64,000 nucleotides of DNA from Fredinandcohnia onubensis (GCF_002734285.1 NZ_NSEA01000001.1:120307-184306); one strand, 5' to 3'. Counted from the first letter of the stretch, positions 1-10,962 are shown. Notes: generated by a model from the letters alone, not told the origin. A program made the numbers and translations.

Positions 1-69
1 TACAGTCCAACTCAATACAGTGGAGGACACTCAAACGCAGTGAACCCACGTCAATATATTTCCTTTTAA
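1..69 (+). CDS. C-terminal end of an unidentified protein (partial)
   Basis: Reading frame 1 is open from the window edge to a TAA at 67-69 and gives 22 residues ending in NPRQYISF. A strong terminator (80-107) follows directly, which supports the tail of a rightward gene. The fragment is too short to identify. The same frame could be open by chance, so the terminator is the main support. Confidence 0.45.
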   Translation, partial: YSPTQYSGGHSNAVNPRQYISF

Positions 70-79
70 GGATTTACGC

Positions 80-107
80 GCCCGACCGAAGATGGTCGGG
101 CATTTTT
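80..107 (+). terminator. Rho-independent terminator of the upstream gene
   Basis: GCCCGACC (80-87) pairs with GGTCGGGC (94-101) around a 6-nt loop and is followed by a T run. Confidence 0.85.
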
Positions 108-140
108 GTATGAGAATTAAGGCGTCACCGTTTTCCAACA

Positions 141-172
141 AAACAAAAAACCCACATCAGATGTGGGTTTAG
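141..172 (-). terminator. Terminator of the Crp/Fnr gene
   Basis: On the minus strand AAACCCACATC and GATGTGGGTTT form a compact hairpin followed by a T-rich tract. It lies just past the stop codon of the regulator gene. Confidence 0.85.
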
Positions 173-176
173 CAAC

Positions 177-878
177 TTATAATGTTTTTGCCTTCTTTTT
201 TAAGCCCTCAAAATCGAGGATATGAATATCCCTTTGTCCATTTACCTCAACTAGGTTTTCAGAAATAAATTTAACAAACTTCCGGCTAATGGTTTCAGGT
301 GTTGTGCCGATGAGAGACGCTAGAACCTTTTTAGTAATAGGGAGCGTAAAGCGGCCATCCTTGGAGCGAACCCTGTCATTGAACAAGAGGAGCACACTTG
401 CTAATCGTTGTTCAACCTCCATTAGGCTGAGTAAACTCATCCATTCGTCGGCTTGATAAATCCGCTCATTTAATGCCCGCATGAAGCGGAGGGCCATTTT
501 GTGATTTCGCTCTAACGTATTAAAAAAATCCTGTTTTTGAATCGTATAAATAACAGTATCGTTAATTGCTACTGCATTCGCATAATGATTTTCTGATTGG
601 AGCATCGCGGACTGGCCGAAAAAGTCATCAGGGAATAAGAGACGAACGATTTGTTCTTTACCGTCCTCTGCCACTTTTGTGATTTTAATGATCCCCTCAC
701 CAATAATATAAAGGGTATCGGAAGGATCACCCTCTCTAAATACAATTTCCCCTTTTCGGTAATCGCGAACTTGCGTGACCTTTTGTAATAGGTTCATTTC
801 CTTCTCATTTAAACCATGAAAAATAGGTACCTGTCGAATAGAGCTTGGATCATGTGGACTGCTAATCATACAGAACAC
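177..878 (-). CDS. Crp/Fnr-family transcriptional regulator without Fe-S cysteines
   Basis: This is a cytoplasmic regulator with an N-terminal cyclic-nucleotide-binding-like beta-barrel (about residues 20-125), a dimerisation helix, and a C-terminal winged HTH (about 160-225). The recognition helix contains E-T-I-S-R, the same Glu/Ser/Arg set that gives E. coli FNR its TTGAT-N4-ATCAA specificity. Only one cysteine is present, near the N-terminus, so an FNR-type 4Fe-4S oxygen sensor is excluded. A DNR/ArcR-like sensor fits better, but its signal is unknown. I chose the GTG start at 878 because GGAG lies 5 nt upstream; a longer form could start at TTG 893. An exact FNR-type box sits at 1091-1104 in the intergenic region shared with odhA. 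Confidence 0.85.
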   Translation of the reverse strand: MFCMISSPHDPSSIRQVPIFHGLNEKEMNLLQKVTQVRDYRKGEIVFREGDPSDTLYIIGEGIIKITKVAEDGKEQIVRLLFPDDFFGQSAMLQSENHYANAVAINDTVIYTIQKQDFFNTLERNHKMALRFMRALNERIYQADEWMSLLSLMEVEQRLASVLLLFNDRVRSKDGRFTLPITKKVLASLIGTTPETISRKFVKFISENLVEVNGQRDIHILDFEGLKKKAKTL

Positions 879-1320
879 TTTTTCTCCTTTCAAATGCCCA
901 TAAAATGCGGACTCTTGTTGTACTATAGTTTACCTACCTTGTCGAAGTCTAAACGACTTATCGTTTCGAAAGTGTAAGAGCATGACTTACTTTTTTCGGT
1001 TCCTTTACTTCAAGAGGATTGTTGTACTACAATAGAGTTTCACTTTATGTTATTCCAAAACTTTTTATTTAAAAAAATTACTTGTAAAACTTGATTTACA
1101 TCAAGGAAACTTTCTGTTTTCGACTATAAGATAAGAATAACATATTTATTAAGAATTATGACTATATAATGACACTTATTTTGCCTATTTTTTCGGCTTT
1201 TTTTAGGAATTTTCCAATGTAAGCATTTTACTAGAAATCAGTGGAAAATGAGGTATAGTAGGTGTAGACGTCATATTTCTATAAAATACAAATTTTGTCT
1301 ATTAAGTATTACAAGTGCAA
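879..1320. promoter_or_regulatory. Divergent intergenic region between the regulator gene and odhAB
   Basis: No gene is seen here. It holds the FNR-type box (1091-1104), a TATAAT at 1165-1170 facing odhA without a convincing -35, and an 8-bp inverted repeat ATTTTCCA/TGGAAAAT (1209-1249). Two similar TTGTTGTACTA blocks lie near 912 and 1020 on the regulator side. The odhAB leader begins in this AT-rich stretch and continues through the 143-bp repeat element. Confidence 0.5.
1091..1104. promoter_or_regulatory. FNR-type operator TTGAT-TTAC-ATCAA
   Basis: The 14-bp sequence is a perfect match to the palindromic FNR/ANR/DNR consensus TTGAT-N4-ATCAA. It lies about 210 bp upstream of the Crp/Fnr start codon and about 400 bp upstream of odhA. 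The neighbouring regulator carries the matching E-x-x-S-R recognition helix. Binding is inferred. Confidence 0.6.
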
Positions 1321-1463
1321 GTTTAAAAAGGAGGATGAAGAGGACCAAGAAGTTCAAGGCGGTGCAGCTTTGAGTACCAGATCGTATGCAGTTAATACGT
1401 GAGGAACGGAGAAGCAAGCCAACACAGAAATTCGAAGTGTCATATTCACCGCACTTTTTAAAC
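1321..1463. repeat. 143-bp element with 10-bp terminal inverted repeats
   Basis: The ends GTTTAAAAAG (1321-1330) and CTTTTTAAAC (1454-1463) are perfect inverted repeats. Inside are a second inverted pair, GCGGTG (1360-1365) and CACCGC (1447-1452), and a central CGTAT/ATACG hairpin (1383-1399). The interior is non-coding and more GC-rich than its flanks. It resembles MITE-like or dispersed intergenic repeats of Bacillaceae genomes. It ends about 40 bp before odhA and so lies in the leader region. Confidence 0.6.
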
Positions 1464-1504
1464 ATCTATACAAGTATGTAATGTAATATGGAGGCTAATC
1501 ACAA

Positions 1505-4345
1505 ATGGATAATCAACAAAGGAAAAATGTGTGGGAGTCATTCTATGGCCCGAACATGGGTTATGTCTTTGACATGTATGAAAATTACAAGAATGATCCA
1601 AGTTCAGTAGACCCTTCCGTGAAAGCGCTTTTCGAAGAACTTGGGCCACCACCAGCAGATGAGCAAGCAGCAACAGCAGAGTTAGTAAGTGGGGGTATCT
1701 CACCGAAGACAATCAAGACGATCACATCTGGAGTTAAATTAATTAAGAGCATTCGTGCGTACGGCCATATAGCGGCAGATATTTACCCAATTCGCACTAG
1801 ACCAATGCCAGATACCAGCTTTTTAGAGCCTGGTTATTATAATCTTACAAAAGAAGATTTAATGGATATCCCAGCGACATATATTTGGGAGGAAGCACCT
1901 CCTTCAGTTCAAACAGGTTGGGATGCGTATAAGCATTTAAAATCTGTTTATACTCAATCAATTGCTTATGAATTTGGACATGTTGATTCCGAAGATGAAA
2001 GACAATGGTTAAGGCAACAAGTCGAAATCAATGGACTTAACTTAAAGCTAACTGCAGATGAAAAGAAACAATTAGCTGAGCGTCTAATGAATGTCGATGG
2101 TTTTGAAAAATTCTTACACAAAACATTCGTTGGTCAAAAGCGTTTCTCAATCGAAGGATTAGATATGCTCGTCCCAATGCTTGAGCGCTTAATTCAAGAA
2201 GGAAATAGTGACGGTACTGACAATATTATGATCGGTATGGCTCACCGTGGCCGTTTGAATGTGCTTGCACATGTTTTGCATAAGCCATATGAACTCATTT
2301 TCTCTGAATTCCACCATGCACCAAACAAAGATTTAATCCCATCAGAAGGTTCTAGAGGGATTAACTATGGTTGGTCTGGTGATGTGAAATATCACTTAGG
2401 TGCTGACCGTGCTGTTAAAGGTCCTAAAGAGCATGTAACTCGTATTAATCTTGCAAACAACCCAAGTCATTTGGAGTTTGTAAACCCTGTAGTGTTAGGG
2501 ATTACTAGAGCGGCTCAGGACAACACAAGTAAAGCTGGTTACCCAGTTCAGGATAAGCAAAGTGCAATAAGTGTACTTATCCATGGTGACGCAGCATTCC
2601 CTGGTGAAGGAGTAGTAGCTGAAACTTTAAACTTAAGTAGATTGAAAGGCTACGATACTGGGGGAACTGTTCATATTATTGCAAACAATATGGTTGGTTT
2701 TACAACAAATAATACAGACTCTCGTTCAACTCGTTTTGCGAGTGACCTTGCGAAGGGTTATGAAATTCCAATCTTACGTGTAAATGCAGATGACCCTGAA
2801 GCTTGTCTTGCTGCAATTCATTTTTCGTATGAGTATCGTAAGCGTTTTGAAAAGGATATCTTAATTGATTTAGTTGGATACAGACGATTTGGTCACAATG
2901 AAATGGATGACCCGAGCGTAACACAACCGTTATTGTACAAAAAGGTTGCAAATCACCCTGTTATTGCAGATAAGTACGGAAATCAGCTTGTTGCTGAAAA
3001 TGTAATAACAACAGAAGAACTAACCAAAAAACGCGAGGAATTCATGCAAAGTCTTCAATCTATTTTTGATGATTTTGTGGAAAATGAAGAGCGCGTGAAG
3101 CCGAAGAAGCCAAAAGCATTGTCTTCTATTCCAGAATTCGATACAACAGTACCTGCAGACCTATTAAGAAGTATCAACAGAGGACTATTACAGTGGCCTC
3201 AATCACTAACGGTTTATCCGAAGCTTGAACGTATTTTAAAACGACGTGAAACGGCTTTAGATGAAGAAAACAAAGTAGATTGGGCATTAGCTGAAACACT
3301 CGCTTACGGATCTGTTCTTGCTGAAGGGAAAACAGTTCGTTTAACAGGTCAGGATAGTGAAAGAGGAACATTCGCTCATCGTCATGTTGCTTTAAATGAC
3401 TATGAAACTAATGAAAAATATATCCCATTGCATAATATTCCAGAGGCGAAGGCATCATTCTCAATCTATAACAGTCCATTGTCTGAAACAGCTGTTCTAG
3501 GATTTGAATATGGCTATAGTGTTCAAGATGAAAATGCACTTGTCCTTTGGGAAGCACAATTTGGGGACTTTGTGAACGTGGCACAGCCAATTATTGACCA
3601 ATTCATATCTTCAGGTCACGCAAAATGGGGCCAAAAATCAGGTCTTGTTATGCTTTTACCACATGGATACGAAGGACAAGGTCCAGAGCACTCAAGTGGA
3701 AGAGTGGAACGTTTCTTAAATGCCGCTGGGGAATATAACTGGATTGTTGCGAACGTAACAAGCGCTTCTCAATACTTCCATTTATTAAGAAGACAATCAT
3801 TGCTTACTTCAACTGATGAAGCAAGACCATTGATTGTGATGACTCCTAAGAGTCTACTTCGTCACCCACAAACAGCATCATCACTAGCTGATTTAACGGA
3901 TGGAAGCTTTAAGCCACTACTTGAGCAACCAGGAATGGGAACGAACAAAGACAAAGTAACTCGCCTAATCTTATGTACAGGTAAAGTAGCTATTGATTTA
4001 GCAACAGAAGCTGCGAATTTACCGGCAGAAAAGGCGGATACTCTTCATATTGCGAGAGTGGAGCAAATGTATCCATTCCCTAAGAAAGAGCTAGAAGAAC
4101 TAGTAAGCCAGTATCCTAACCTAGAAGAGGTTGTTTGGGTTCAAGAAGAGCCGAAAAACATGGGAGCATGGCCAGCTCTACAATCGGTATTAATGGATAT
4201 TTTATCTGATGAAATTAAACTAGATTATATTGGTAGACCGAAGCGTTCAAGTCCTGCTACGGGTGACCCAGATATTCACAAACAAGAACAAGCATGGATT
4301 ATGCAAGATGCATTGCTTACAGACAAAGGAGGGAATCAGCAATGA
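1505..4345 (+). CDS. odhA: 2-oxoglutarate dehydrogenase E1 component
   Basis: This thiamine-diphosphate enzyme decarboxylates 2-oxoglutarate in the TCA cycle and passes the succinyl group to the lipoyl domain of OdhB. The 946 residues match the usual length. The N-terminal WESFYGPN segment, an MAHRGRLN motif, the ThDP/Mg site around GDAAFPGEG (about residue 360) with ANN downstream, and the transketolase-like C-terminal half are all visible. GGAGG precedes the ATG by 9 nt. The stop overlaps the odhB start by four bases (ATGA), so the two subunits are probably translationally coupled. The third subunit (Lpd) is not in the window. Confidence 0.97.
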   Translation: MDNQQRKNVWESFYGPNMGYVFDMYENYKNDPSSVDPSVKALFEELGPPPADEQAATAELVSGGISPKTIKTITSGVKLIKSIRAYGHIAADIYPIRTRPMPDTSFLEPGYYNLTKEDLMDIPATYIWEEAPPSVQTGWDAYKHLKSVYTQSIAYEFGHVDSEDERQWLRQQVEINGLNLKLTADEKKQLAERLMNVDGFEKFLHKTFVGQKRFSIEGLDMLVPMLERLIQEGNSDGTDNIMIGMAHRGRLNVLAHVLHKPYELIFSEFHHAPNKDLIPSEGSRGINYGWSGDVKYHLGADRAVKGPKEHVTRINLANNPSHLEFVNPVVLGITRAAQDNTSKAGYPVQDKQSAISVLIHGDAAFPGEGVVAETLNLSRLKGYDTGGTVHIIANNMVGFTTNNTDSRSTRFASDLAKGYEIPILRVNADDPEACLAAIHFSYEYRKRFEKDILIDLVGYRRFGHNEMDDPSVTQPLLYKKVANHPVIADKYGNQLVAENVITTEELTKKREEFMQSLQSIFDDFVENEERVKPKKPKALSSIPEFDTTVPADLLRSINRGLLQWPQSLTVYPKLERILKRRETALDEENKVDWALAETLAYGSVLAEGKTVRLTGQDSERGTFAHRHVALNDYETNEKYIPLHNIPEAKASFSIYNSPLSETAVLGFEYGYSVQDENALVLWEAQFGDFVNVAQPIIDQFISSGHAKWGQKSGLVMLLPHGYEGQGPEHSSGRVERFLNAAGEYNWIVANVTSASQYFHLLRRQSLLTSTDEARPLIVMTPKSLLRHPQTASSLADLTDGSFKPLLEQPGMGTNKDKVTRLILCTGKVAIDLATEAANLPAEKADTLHIARVEQMYPFPKKELEELVSQYPNLEEVVWVQEEPKNMGAWPALQSVLMDILSDEIKLDYIGRPKRSSPATGDPDIHKQEQAWIMQDALLTDKGGNQQ

Positions 4346-5592
4346 TCGAAATTAAAGTACCAGAATTAGCTGAGTCCATTACAGAAGGAACAATTGTTGA
4401 ATGGTTGAAAAAAGAAGGCGAACTCGTGAATAAAGGTGAGTCAATCGCTGAACTTGAAACAGATAAAGTAAACGTTGAGATTAACAGTGAACATACTGGC
4501 GTTATTAAGCAATTCTTATTCCAACCAGGTGATAATGTTGAAGTTGGTCAAGTTATTGCAAAGCTTGATGAAAATGGTTCAGAATCAAGCGCACCAGCAC
4601 CTGCTGAAGAACCTAAAGCTGAGGCAGCACCACAAGCTGAAGAAGCAAAATCAGAACCAGTTGCAGAAGCATCTACTGAAGAAAAAGGCAAGGCGGCAAT
4701 TGCTTCACCTGCAGCGAGAAAAAGAGCAAGAGAACTTGGCATTGACTTAAATGAAGTACCATATAAAGATCCACTAGGACGCGTTCGTGTTGAAGGTGTT
4801 GAGGCTTATAAGCAAGCTCAAACAGCACCAGCAACTCCAGCACCAGCTGCAAAACAACCTGCAGCAGCACCAGTGGTAAATGACGATCCACGTGTAGAAC
4901 GCATTAAAATGTCTAGACGTCGTCAAACAATTGCAAAACGTCTTGTTGAAGCACAACACACAGCAGCAATGTTAACAACATTTAATGAAGTTGATATGAC
5001 TGCTGTTATGGACGTAAGAAATCGTCGTAAAGACGCTTTCTTCAAAAAGCATGGCGTAAAACTTGGTTTCATGTCATTCTTTACAAAGGCGGTTATTGGA
5101 GCATTAAAGGCATATCCATATGTAAATGCTGAAATCCAAGGAAATGAAATCCTTCTTAAGAATTTCTATGACATCGGTGTTGCTGTATCTACAGATGAAG
5201 GCTTAGTTGTACCAGTTGTTCGTAATGCAGATACATTAAGCTTTGCAGGAATTGAATCTGAAATCGGCCGCTTAGCTGAAAAAGCAAGAAACAATCAATT
5301 AGGTTTAGGCGACCTTCAAGGCGGAACTTTCACAATTACTAACGGTGGAACATTCGGTTCTCTTAACTCAACACCTATTATTAACGCACCACAGGTTGGT
5401 ATTTTAGGAATGCACAAGATCCAAAGACGTCCTGTAGTAGTTGATAAAAATGATACGGTTGAAGTACGTCCAATGATGTATGTGGCATTATCTTATGACC
5501 ACAGAATCATCGATGGTAGAGACGCTGTAGGATTCCTAGTAAAAGTAAAAGAATTATTAGAAGACCCAGAAGATCTATTATTAGAAGGTTGA
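4342..5592 (+). CDS. odhB: Dihydrolipoamide succinyltransferase, 2-oxoglutarate dehydrogenase E2
   Basis: This is the core of the 2-oxoglutarate dehydrogenase complex and transfers succinyl groups to CoA. Domain order in 416 residues: one lipoyl domain with lipoyl-lysine in ETDKVN (Lys42), an Ala/Pro/Glu linker, a peripheral-subunit-binding domain (about 120-155), a second Ala/Pro linker, and the catalytic domain ending in HRIIDG (His387, Asp391). The start at 4342 is set by family length and by the GGAGGG within the end of odhA. An upstream in-frame ATG would add 16 unrelated residues. Confidence 0.97.
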   Translation: MIEIKVPELAESITEGTIVEWLKKEGELVNKGESIAELETDKVNVEINSEHTGVIKQFLFQPGDNVEVGQVIAKLDENGSESSAPAPAEEPKAEAAPQAEEAKSEPVAEASTEEKGKAAIASPAARKRARELGIDLNEVPYKDPLGRVRVEGVEAYKQAQTAPATPAPAAKQPAAAPVVNDDPRVERIKMSRRRQTIAKRLVEAQHTAAMLTTFNEVDMTAVMDVRNRRKDAFFKKHGVKLGFMSFFTKAVIGALKAYPYVNAEIQGNEILLKNFYDIGVAVSTDEGLVVPVVRNADTLSFAGIESEIGRLAEKARNNQLGLGDLQGGTFTITNGGTFGSLNSTPIINAPQVGILGMHKIQRRPVVVDKNDTVEVRPMMYVALSYDHRIIDGRDAVGFLVKVKELLEDPEDLLLEG

Positions 5593-5597
5593 TTAAT

Positions 5598-5641
5598 AAA
5601 GGCACATGCTCCGTTTGAGGGAGCATGTGCCTTTTTGTTTT
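5598..5641 (+). terminator. Terminator of odhAB
   Basis: GGCACATGCTCC (5601-5612) and GGAGCATGTGCC (5620-5631) form a perfect 12-bp stem followed by a T run. Confidence 0.93.
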
Positions 5642-5650
5642 TAAGTGTAT

Positions 5651-5690
5651 GAAAAAAGCTGTTTCCTGAAGAGGAAAACAGCTTTTAATG
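5651..5690 (-). terminator. Terminator of gdhA
   Basis: Read on the minus strand, AAAAGCTGTTTTCC pairs with GGAAACAGCTTTTTT directly after the gdhA stop codon. Confidence 0.88.
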
Positions 5691-5695
5691 ACTTA

Positions 5696-7090
<1,395 letters not shown>

Positions 7091-7331
7091 TCACCCTTTC
7101 TTTGCTATATATTTTTTGATGAAGTCAATAAGGCCGGTTAAAATGACACATCGAAATTCTTGGTCCTTTTAACCCTACTATTTGAACTCCATTTTGAATA
7201 CAAAAAAAATAAACGGACGTTTTATCTGTAAATTCTTGATATTTATTATTTTATAATGAATAATTAATCTAAACAATATTAATAAAAGATATAAACAATG
7301 CCGTAATGAGATGGATTGAGGAGGACACCTT
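7091..7331. promoter_or_regulatory. gdhA-gltC divergent control region
   Basis: This AT-rich spacer separates two divergent genes and is the expected place for LysR-type binding sites. An 8-bp inverted repeat GGTTAAAA (7136-7143) / TTTTAACC (7167-7174) lies on the gdhA side. Near gltC several AT-rich -10-like hexamers occur. No exact GltC box could be assigned by eye. Confidence 0.4.
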
Positions 7332-8237
7332 GTGGAACTTAGACAGTTAACTTATTTTATTGAAGTAGCAAAACGTGAACATGTTACAGAAGCGGCGAAT
7401 TCAATGCATATTGCACAATCGGCAGTAAGCAGGCAATTGTTCAACCTTGAATCCGAATTAGGTGTAGATTTGTTTATCCGAGATGGACGGAATGTGAAAT
7501 TAACGCCAATCGGAAGAGTTTTTTTAGATCATGTCGAGCAGGCATTAAATGTATTAGATAATGCAAAACGTGAGATTGAAGAATATTTAGATCCGGAACG
7601 AGGAACGATTCGCATCGGATTTCCAAGTAGTTTAGCAGCTTATACCTTACCAACAATGATTTCTGCATTTCGTGAACGTCACCCACAAGTTAAGTTTTCA
7701 TTGTCACAAGGAAATTATTATTCTTTAATTGAACGAGTGAAAACAGGCGAAATCGACATGGCTCTACTAGGACCCGTGCCAAATCAGGAAAAGAAGATTA
7801 CAGGCACGACTCTGTTTACGGATAAGATGGTAGCTCTTTTACCGCGCGCGCACCCACTTGCAGAGAATAAGTCATTAAGTCTTAGTCAATTAAAAGAAGA
7901 ACAGTTTGTATTATTTCCGAATGGATTTATCTTACGAGATATCATTGTAAAAGCGTGTAATCAGTTGGGCTTTCAGCCGACAGTTTCCTTTGAAGGAGAA
8001 GATATTGACGCCATTAAAGGTCTTGTTTCAGCAGGACTAGGAATAACAATTATTCCTGAGGTGACCTTAATTGAAAATATACCACGTTCTACTGTAAAGG
8101 TTTCGGTTTTACAACCTGAGGTGACCCGTTCGGTGGGTGTTATTATTCCCAAAGAGCGAAAATTGCTTCCTACTGAACAGCTCTTTTATGACTTTTTAAA
8201 GGATTATTTCTCATTTTTAGACAAGTTTCAATACTGA
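7332..8237 (+). CDS. gltC: LysR-family regulator GltC
   Basis: This 301-residue regulator has an N-terminal winged HTH (about 1-60, with AANSMHIAQSAVSRQ) and a periplasmic-binding-like effector domain. It resembles B. subtilis GltC along its length, including MELRQL at the N-terminus, ALLGPVP and EGEDIDAIKGLVSAGLG. In B. subtilis GltC activates gltAB and responds to 2-oxoglutarate and glutamate. Here it lies divergent to gdhA, so gdhA is its likely target; gltAB is not in the window. Start is GTG with GAGGAGG 6 nt upstream. Confidence 0.85.
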   Translation: MELRQLTYFIEVAKREHVTEAANSMHIAQSAVSRQLFNLESELGVDLFIRDGRNVKLTPIGRVFLDHVEQALNVLDNAKREIEEYLDPERGTIRIGFPSSLAAYTLPTMISAFRERHPQVKFSLSQGNYYSLIERVKTGEIDMALLGPVPNQEKKITGTTLFTDKMVALLPRAHPLAENKSLSLSQLKEEQFVLFPNGFILRDIIVKACNQLGFQPTVSFEGEDIDAIKGLVSAGLGITIIPEVTLIENIPRSTVKVSVLQPEVTRSVGVIIPKERKLLPTEQLFYDFLKDYFSFLDKFQY

Positions 8238-8244
8238 GGTTTGT

Positions 8245-8270
8245 TCTATTTCCGTGGAAATAGACGGATT
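8245..8270 (+). terminator. Probable terminator of gltC
   Basis: CTATTTCC and GGAAATAG pair around a 2-nt loop just after the gltC stop. The T tract is weak and interrupted. Confidence 0.5.
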
Positions 8271-8312
8271 TTGTCGATTGAAGGGGGGGGCTGTTGAAGG
8301 CTCCCCTTTAGG

Positions 8313-8627
8313 TTAACCTACTAGTTTCAAGCCGACGGCTGAACTAATAATGAGTCCAATAAACAAGAATCGTTTCCAATCTTTTGGTTCGCCGTATAGG
8401 ATCATTCCTAAAATCGCTCCACCAGATGCTCCAATTCCTGTCCATACCGCATATGCAGTGCCCATAGGCAAAGTTTCCATCGCTATACTCAGGAATAGGA
8501 AGCTTCCGCCAAAAGAGGCAAGCAGTAAGACTAATGATTGCCAATTTTTCTTTTGATGAAGTCGATTAATCAGCACGACCCCTAGCATTTCAAATACACC
8601 TGCAATAATAAGTGAGAACCATGCCAT
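8313..8627 (-). CDS. ykkD: SMR guanidinium exporter subunit YkkD
   Basis: This 104-residue, four-helix small-multidrug-resistance membrane protein carries the essential membrane glutamate in AGVFEML (Glu13) and the family motif METLPMGTAYAVWTGIG. It is close to B. subtilis YkkD. YkkC and YkkD work together as a heteromeric guanidinium/proton antiporter. Its ATG overlaps the ykkC stop by one base (TAATG), so expression is coupled. The upstream guanidine-I riboswitch supports guanidinium as the substrate. Confidence 0.93.
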   Translation of the reverse strand: MAWFSLIIAGVFEMLGVVLINRLHQKKNWQSLVLLLASFGGSFLFLSIAMETLPMGTAYAVWTGIGASGGAILGMILYGEPKDWKRFLFIGLIISSAVGLKLVG

Positions 8628-8968
8628 TAACCTTCAGCTCCTTCCGAGTCCTTCTCTTTTGTAACAAGCTTCAGACCAATTACTCCAACTAACAGCACTC
8701 CTATTAATAGAAGCTTTGCCAGTTTGACTGGTTCATTAAAAAACAGAATTTCAGATATAACGGTTCCGGCAGTACCTAGTCCAACAAAGACAGCATAAGC
8801 CGTACCAACTGGTAACTTTTTCCCTGCTACAATAAGTGCATGAAAGCTAATATAGATCGCAATAACAGTTCCAGTCCATGTCCAAAAACTATCTGCATGC
8901 TTTAATCCAATCACCCAAAATACTTCAAAAAAAGCCGCAAAAAAGACTTTTACCCATTCTAAATTCAT
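8627..8968 (-). CDS. ykkC: SMR guanidinium exporter subunit YkkC
   Basis: The 113-residue SMR protein has four predicted membrane helices, the essential glutamate in [15 protein letters not shown] (Glu15) and the motif [17 protein letters not shown]. It matches B. subtilis YkkC almost end to end, with a charged C-terminal tail ([10 protein letters not shown]). It is the first gene after the guanidine-I riboswitch and pairs with YkkD. GGGGGAA upstream is the ribosome-binding site. Confidence 0.93.
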   Translation of the reverse strand: MNLEWVKVFFAAFFEVFWVIGLKHADSFWTWTGTVIAIYISFHALIVAGKKLPVGTAYAVFVGLGTAGTVISEILFFNEPVKLAKLLLIGVLLVGVIGLKLVTKEKDSEGAEG

Positions 8969-9001
8969 CTATAATTCCCCCTTTTAGTTTCGGTTAAAAA
9001 G

Positions 9002-9125
9002 AAAAAGCCCAAGAGATTATAACAAATGTATAATCTCCCAGGCTTTTGTCCCTCCGTGGCATAGCATATTTGCTATGAGTTTTCTCTCGGACCAGACTAG
9101 CGATGGCTACGGAACCCTAGAAAAC
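9002..9125 (-). promoter_or_regulatory. Guanidine-I (ykkC) riboswitch with intrinsic terminator
   Basis: Read on the minus strand, the conserved blocks of the ykkC class occur in order: CTAGGGTTCCG, GGTCCGAGAGAAAACTC, a variable hairpin ATAGCAAATATGCTAT, then ACGGAGGGACAAAAGCC. The last block overlaps the 5' arm of a terminator, GCCTGGGAGATTATA pairing with TATAATCTCTTGGGC, followed by TTTTT (9002-9046). Guanidinium binding is known to stabilise the aptamer and prevent termination, which switches on ykkCD. Confidence 0.95.
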
Positions 9126-9224
9126 CTTTTTATTCAACTTTTCTCATTATACAATAGAAAGCTTTTTGAAGTAAGAGGGAAAAATTACTTGCGGGCGGTT
9201 TTGGATGGTAATGGATGTTTTTGA

Positions 9225-9253
9225 TTGATTTATAAAAAAGGTTTCAATATAAT
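9225..9253 (+). promoter_or_regulatory. SigA-type promoter of the fru operon
   Basis: TTGATT (9225-9230), a 17-bp spacer and TATAAT (9248-9253) form a near-consensus promoter. Transcription would start near 9260, about 24 bp before fruR. Confidence 0.8.
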
Positions 9254-9283
9254 GAGAGTACAATCCATGAAGGAAGTGACATG

Positions 9284-10039
9284 ATGTTAACTCCAGAAAG
9301 ACATCAGCTTATTTTATCGTTACTAAAAGAACATGGGGTTGTGAAACTTCAAGAGCTGATTGAAAGAACAAATTCATCGGAATCAACGATTCGTCGTGAT
9401 TTAGTACAGCTTGAAAATGAAAACAAATTAAGAAGGGTCCATGGTGGGGCGTCATTCGTTCACGGAAATCAAATGGAACCGAGTTATATAGAAAAAACAG
9501 CAAAGAATATAAAAGAAAAGCAAGCGATTGCTAAATATGCATCAGCGCTTATTCAAGATGGTGACTCCATTTATTTGGATGCAGGGACAACGACACAAGA
9601 ACTCATCCCATTTCTTGACCACAAGGGACTTACTGTGGTGACCAATGGAGTAAACTTGATTGAACCCTTACTTGAAAAAGGGATTACTACCTATCTAATA
9701 GGTGGTGTTTTGAAACCGAGTACAAAGGCCTTGATTGGGAGTCGAGCATTATCAAGCTTGAACCTTTATCGGTTTGATAAGTGCTTTTTAGGAGTGAATG
9801 GGATTGATTTGAAGTATGGCCTTACAACCCCAGATCCTGAAGAAGCACTGATTAAACAAACAGCAATGGGCTTAGCGAAGGAAAATTATATATTGGCTGA
9901 TCACACGAAATTTAATGAGGTTTCTTTTTCGAAAATTTCCTCCTTAAAGGATGCCACTTTAATAACAGATAATGGATTAATAAAGAGTGAGCTTACATTT
10001 TATCAAGAACATATCAACATAAAGGTCGTGACAACATGA
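9284..10039 (+). CDS. fruR: DeoR-family repressor of the fructose operon
   Basis: A 251-residue DeoR-type protein has an N-terminal HTH (SSESTIRRDLVQLE, about 30-45) and a sugar-phosphate-binding C-terminal domain with DAGTTT and TNG motifs. It is the first gene of fruR-fruK-fruA and is expected to respond to fructose 1-phosphate. Two ATGs lie in tandem (9281 and 9284); the second gives the typical MLTPERHQ start. It overlaps fruK by four bases. Confidence 0.93.
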   Translation: MLTPERHQLILSLLKEHGVVKLQELIERTNSSESTIRRDLVQLENENKLRRVHGGASFVHGNQMEPSYIEKTAKNIKEKQAIAKYASALIQDGDSIYLDAGTTTQELIPFLDHKGLTVVTNGVNLIEPLLEKGITTYLIGGVLKPSTKALIGSRALSSLNLYRFDKCFLGVNGIDLKYGLTTPDPEEALIKQTAMGLAKENYILADHTKFNEVSFSKISSLKDATLITDNGLIKSELTFYQEHINIKVVTT

Positions 10040-10947
10040 TTTACACAGTTACGTTAAATCCCTCCATCGATTATTTTATCGAATTGGATGATTTTCTGGT
10101 GGGTGAACTGAATCGTATTAAAACGGATCGAAAAAGCCCGGGTGGAAAAGGGATCAATGTTTCTACTGTTTTACAAAATGTCGGGGTAGAGAGTGTTGCC
10201 TTAGGGTTTATAGGCGGTTTTACTGGCAAATTCCTTATTGATACCTTAACAGAAAAGAATATCCAGACAGACTTTGTCACTGTAGAAGGCGATACAAGAA
10301 TCAATGTGAAACTCCATTCTGATGTGGAGACTGAGATAAATGGGGCAGGTCCACAAATAACATCTACGGAACTTGATCAGCTTTTAGTGAAGTTTGATCA
10401 AATGCAAAAAGGAGATGTGGTGGTACTAGCAGGGAGTATACCGGCATCGTTACCGTCGACACTGTATCAACAGGTCGCCGAAAAATTACAAGACAAGGAA
10501 GTTAAAGTTGTTGTTGATGCCACAAGAGACTTATTAGTCGAAGTACTTCCATATAAGCCGTTTTTAATTAAACCAAACCACCATGAATTAGGTGAAATTT
10601 TCGGTGTTCAAATCAAGAATGCCGAAGAAGCGATTCCTTACGGGAAAAAGCTTATTGAAATGGGAGCGCAACACGTCATTGTTTCGATGGCGGATAAAGG
10701 TAGTTTGCTATTTGTGGATGATGAGGTCTTTTTTGCGAACATTCCTAAAGGGAAACTAGTTAACTCAGTAGGTGCTGGGGACTCAGTCGTGGCAGGTTTT
10801 ATTGCATCTTATTCAAAAGAACAGGATGCGACAGATGCATTCCGTTTTGGAGCAACAGCCGGCAGTGCCACAGCCTATTCTGAAGGATTAGCAACGGAAG
10901 AGAAAATAAATGAATTGATTTCACAAGTACAAGTGAAAAAGATATAG
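10036..10947 (+). CDS. fruK: 1-phosphofructokinase
   Basis: It phosphorylates fructose 1-phosphate to fructose 1,6-bisphosphate. The protein (303 residues) is a PfkB-family kinase with the N-terminal GGKGIN signature (about residue 37) and the C-terminal GAGDSVVAGF signature holding the catalytic aspartate (about 250). It overlaps fruR by four bases and is followed 15 bp later by fruA, so a single transcript is likely. Confidence 0.95.
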   Translation: MIYTVTLNPSIDYFIELDDFLVGELNRIKTDRKSPGGKGINVSTVLQNVGVESVALGFIGGFTGKFLIDTLTEKNIQTDFVTVEGDTRINVKLHSDVETEINGAGPQITSTELDQLLVKFDQMQKGDVVVLAGSIPASLPSTLYQQVAEKLQDKEVKVVVDATRDLLVEVLPYKPFLIKPNHHELGEIFGVQIKNAEEAIPYGKKLIEMGAQHVIVSMADKGSLLFVDDEVFFANIPKGKLVNSVGAGDSVVAGFIASYSKEQDATDAFRFGATAGSATAYSEGLATEEKINELISQVQVKKI

Positions 10948-10962
10948 AAAGGAACATGCAGG

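Noticed and set aside
1219..1231. CcpA cre site GTAAGCATTTTAC before odhA
   Set aside because: It is palindromic but lacks the central CG of the cre consensus.
4475..4959. Several open frames on both strands inside odhB
   Set aside because: They come from the Ala/Pro/Gln-rich linkers of OdhB; they have no RBS and the OdhB frame is fully supported.
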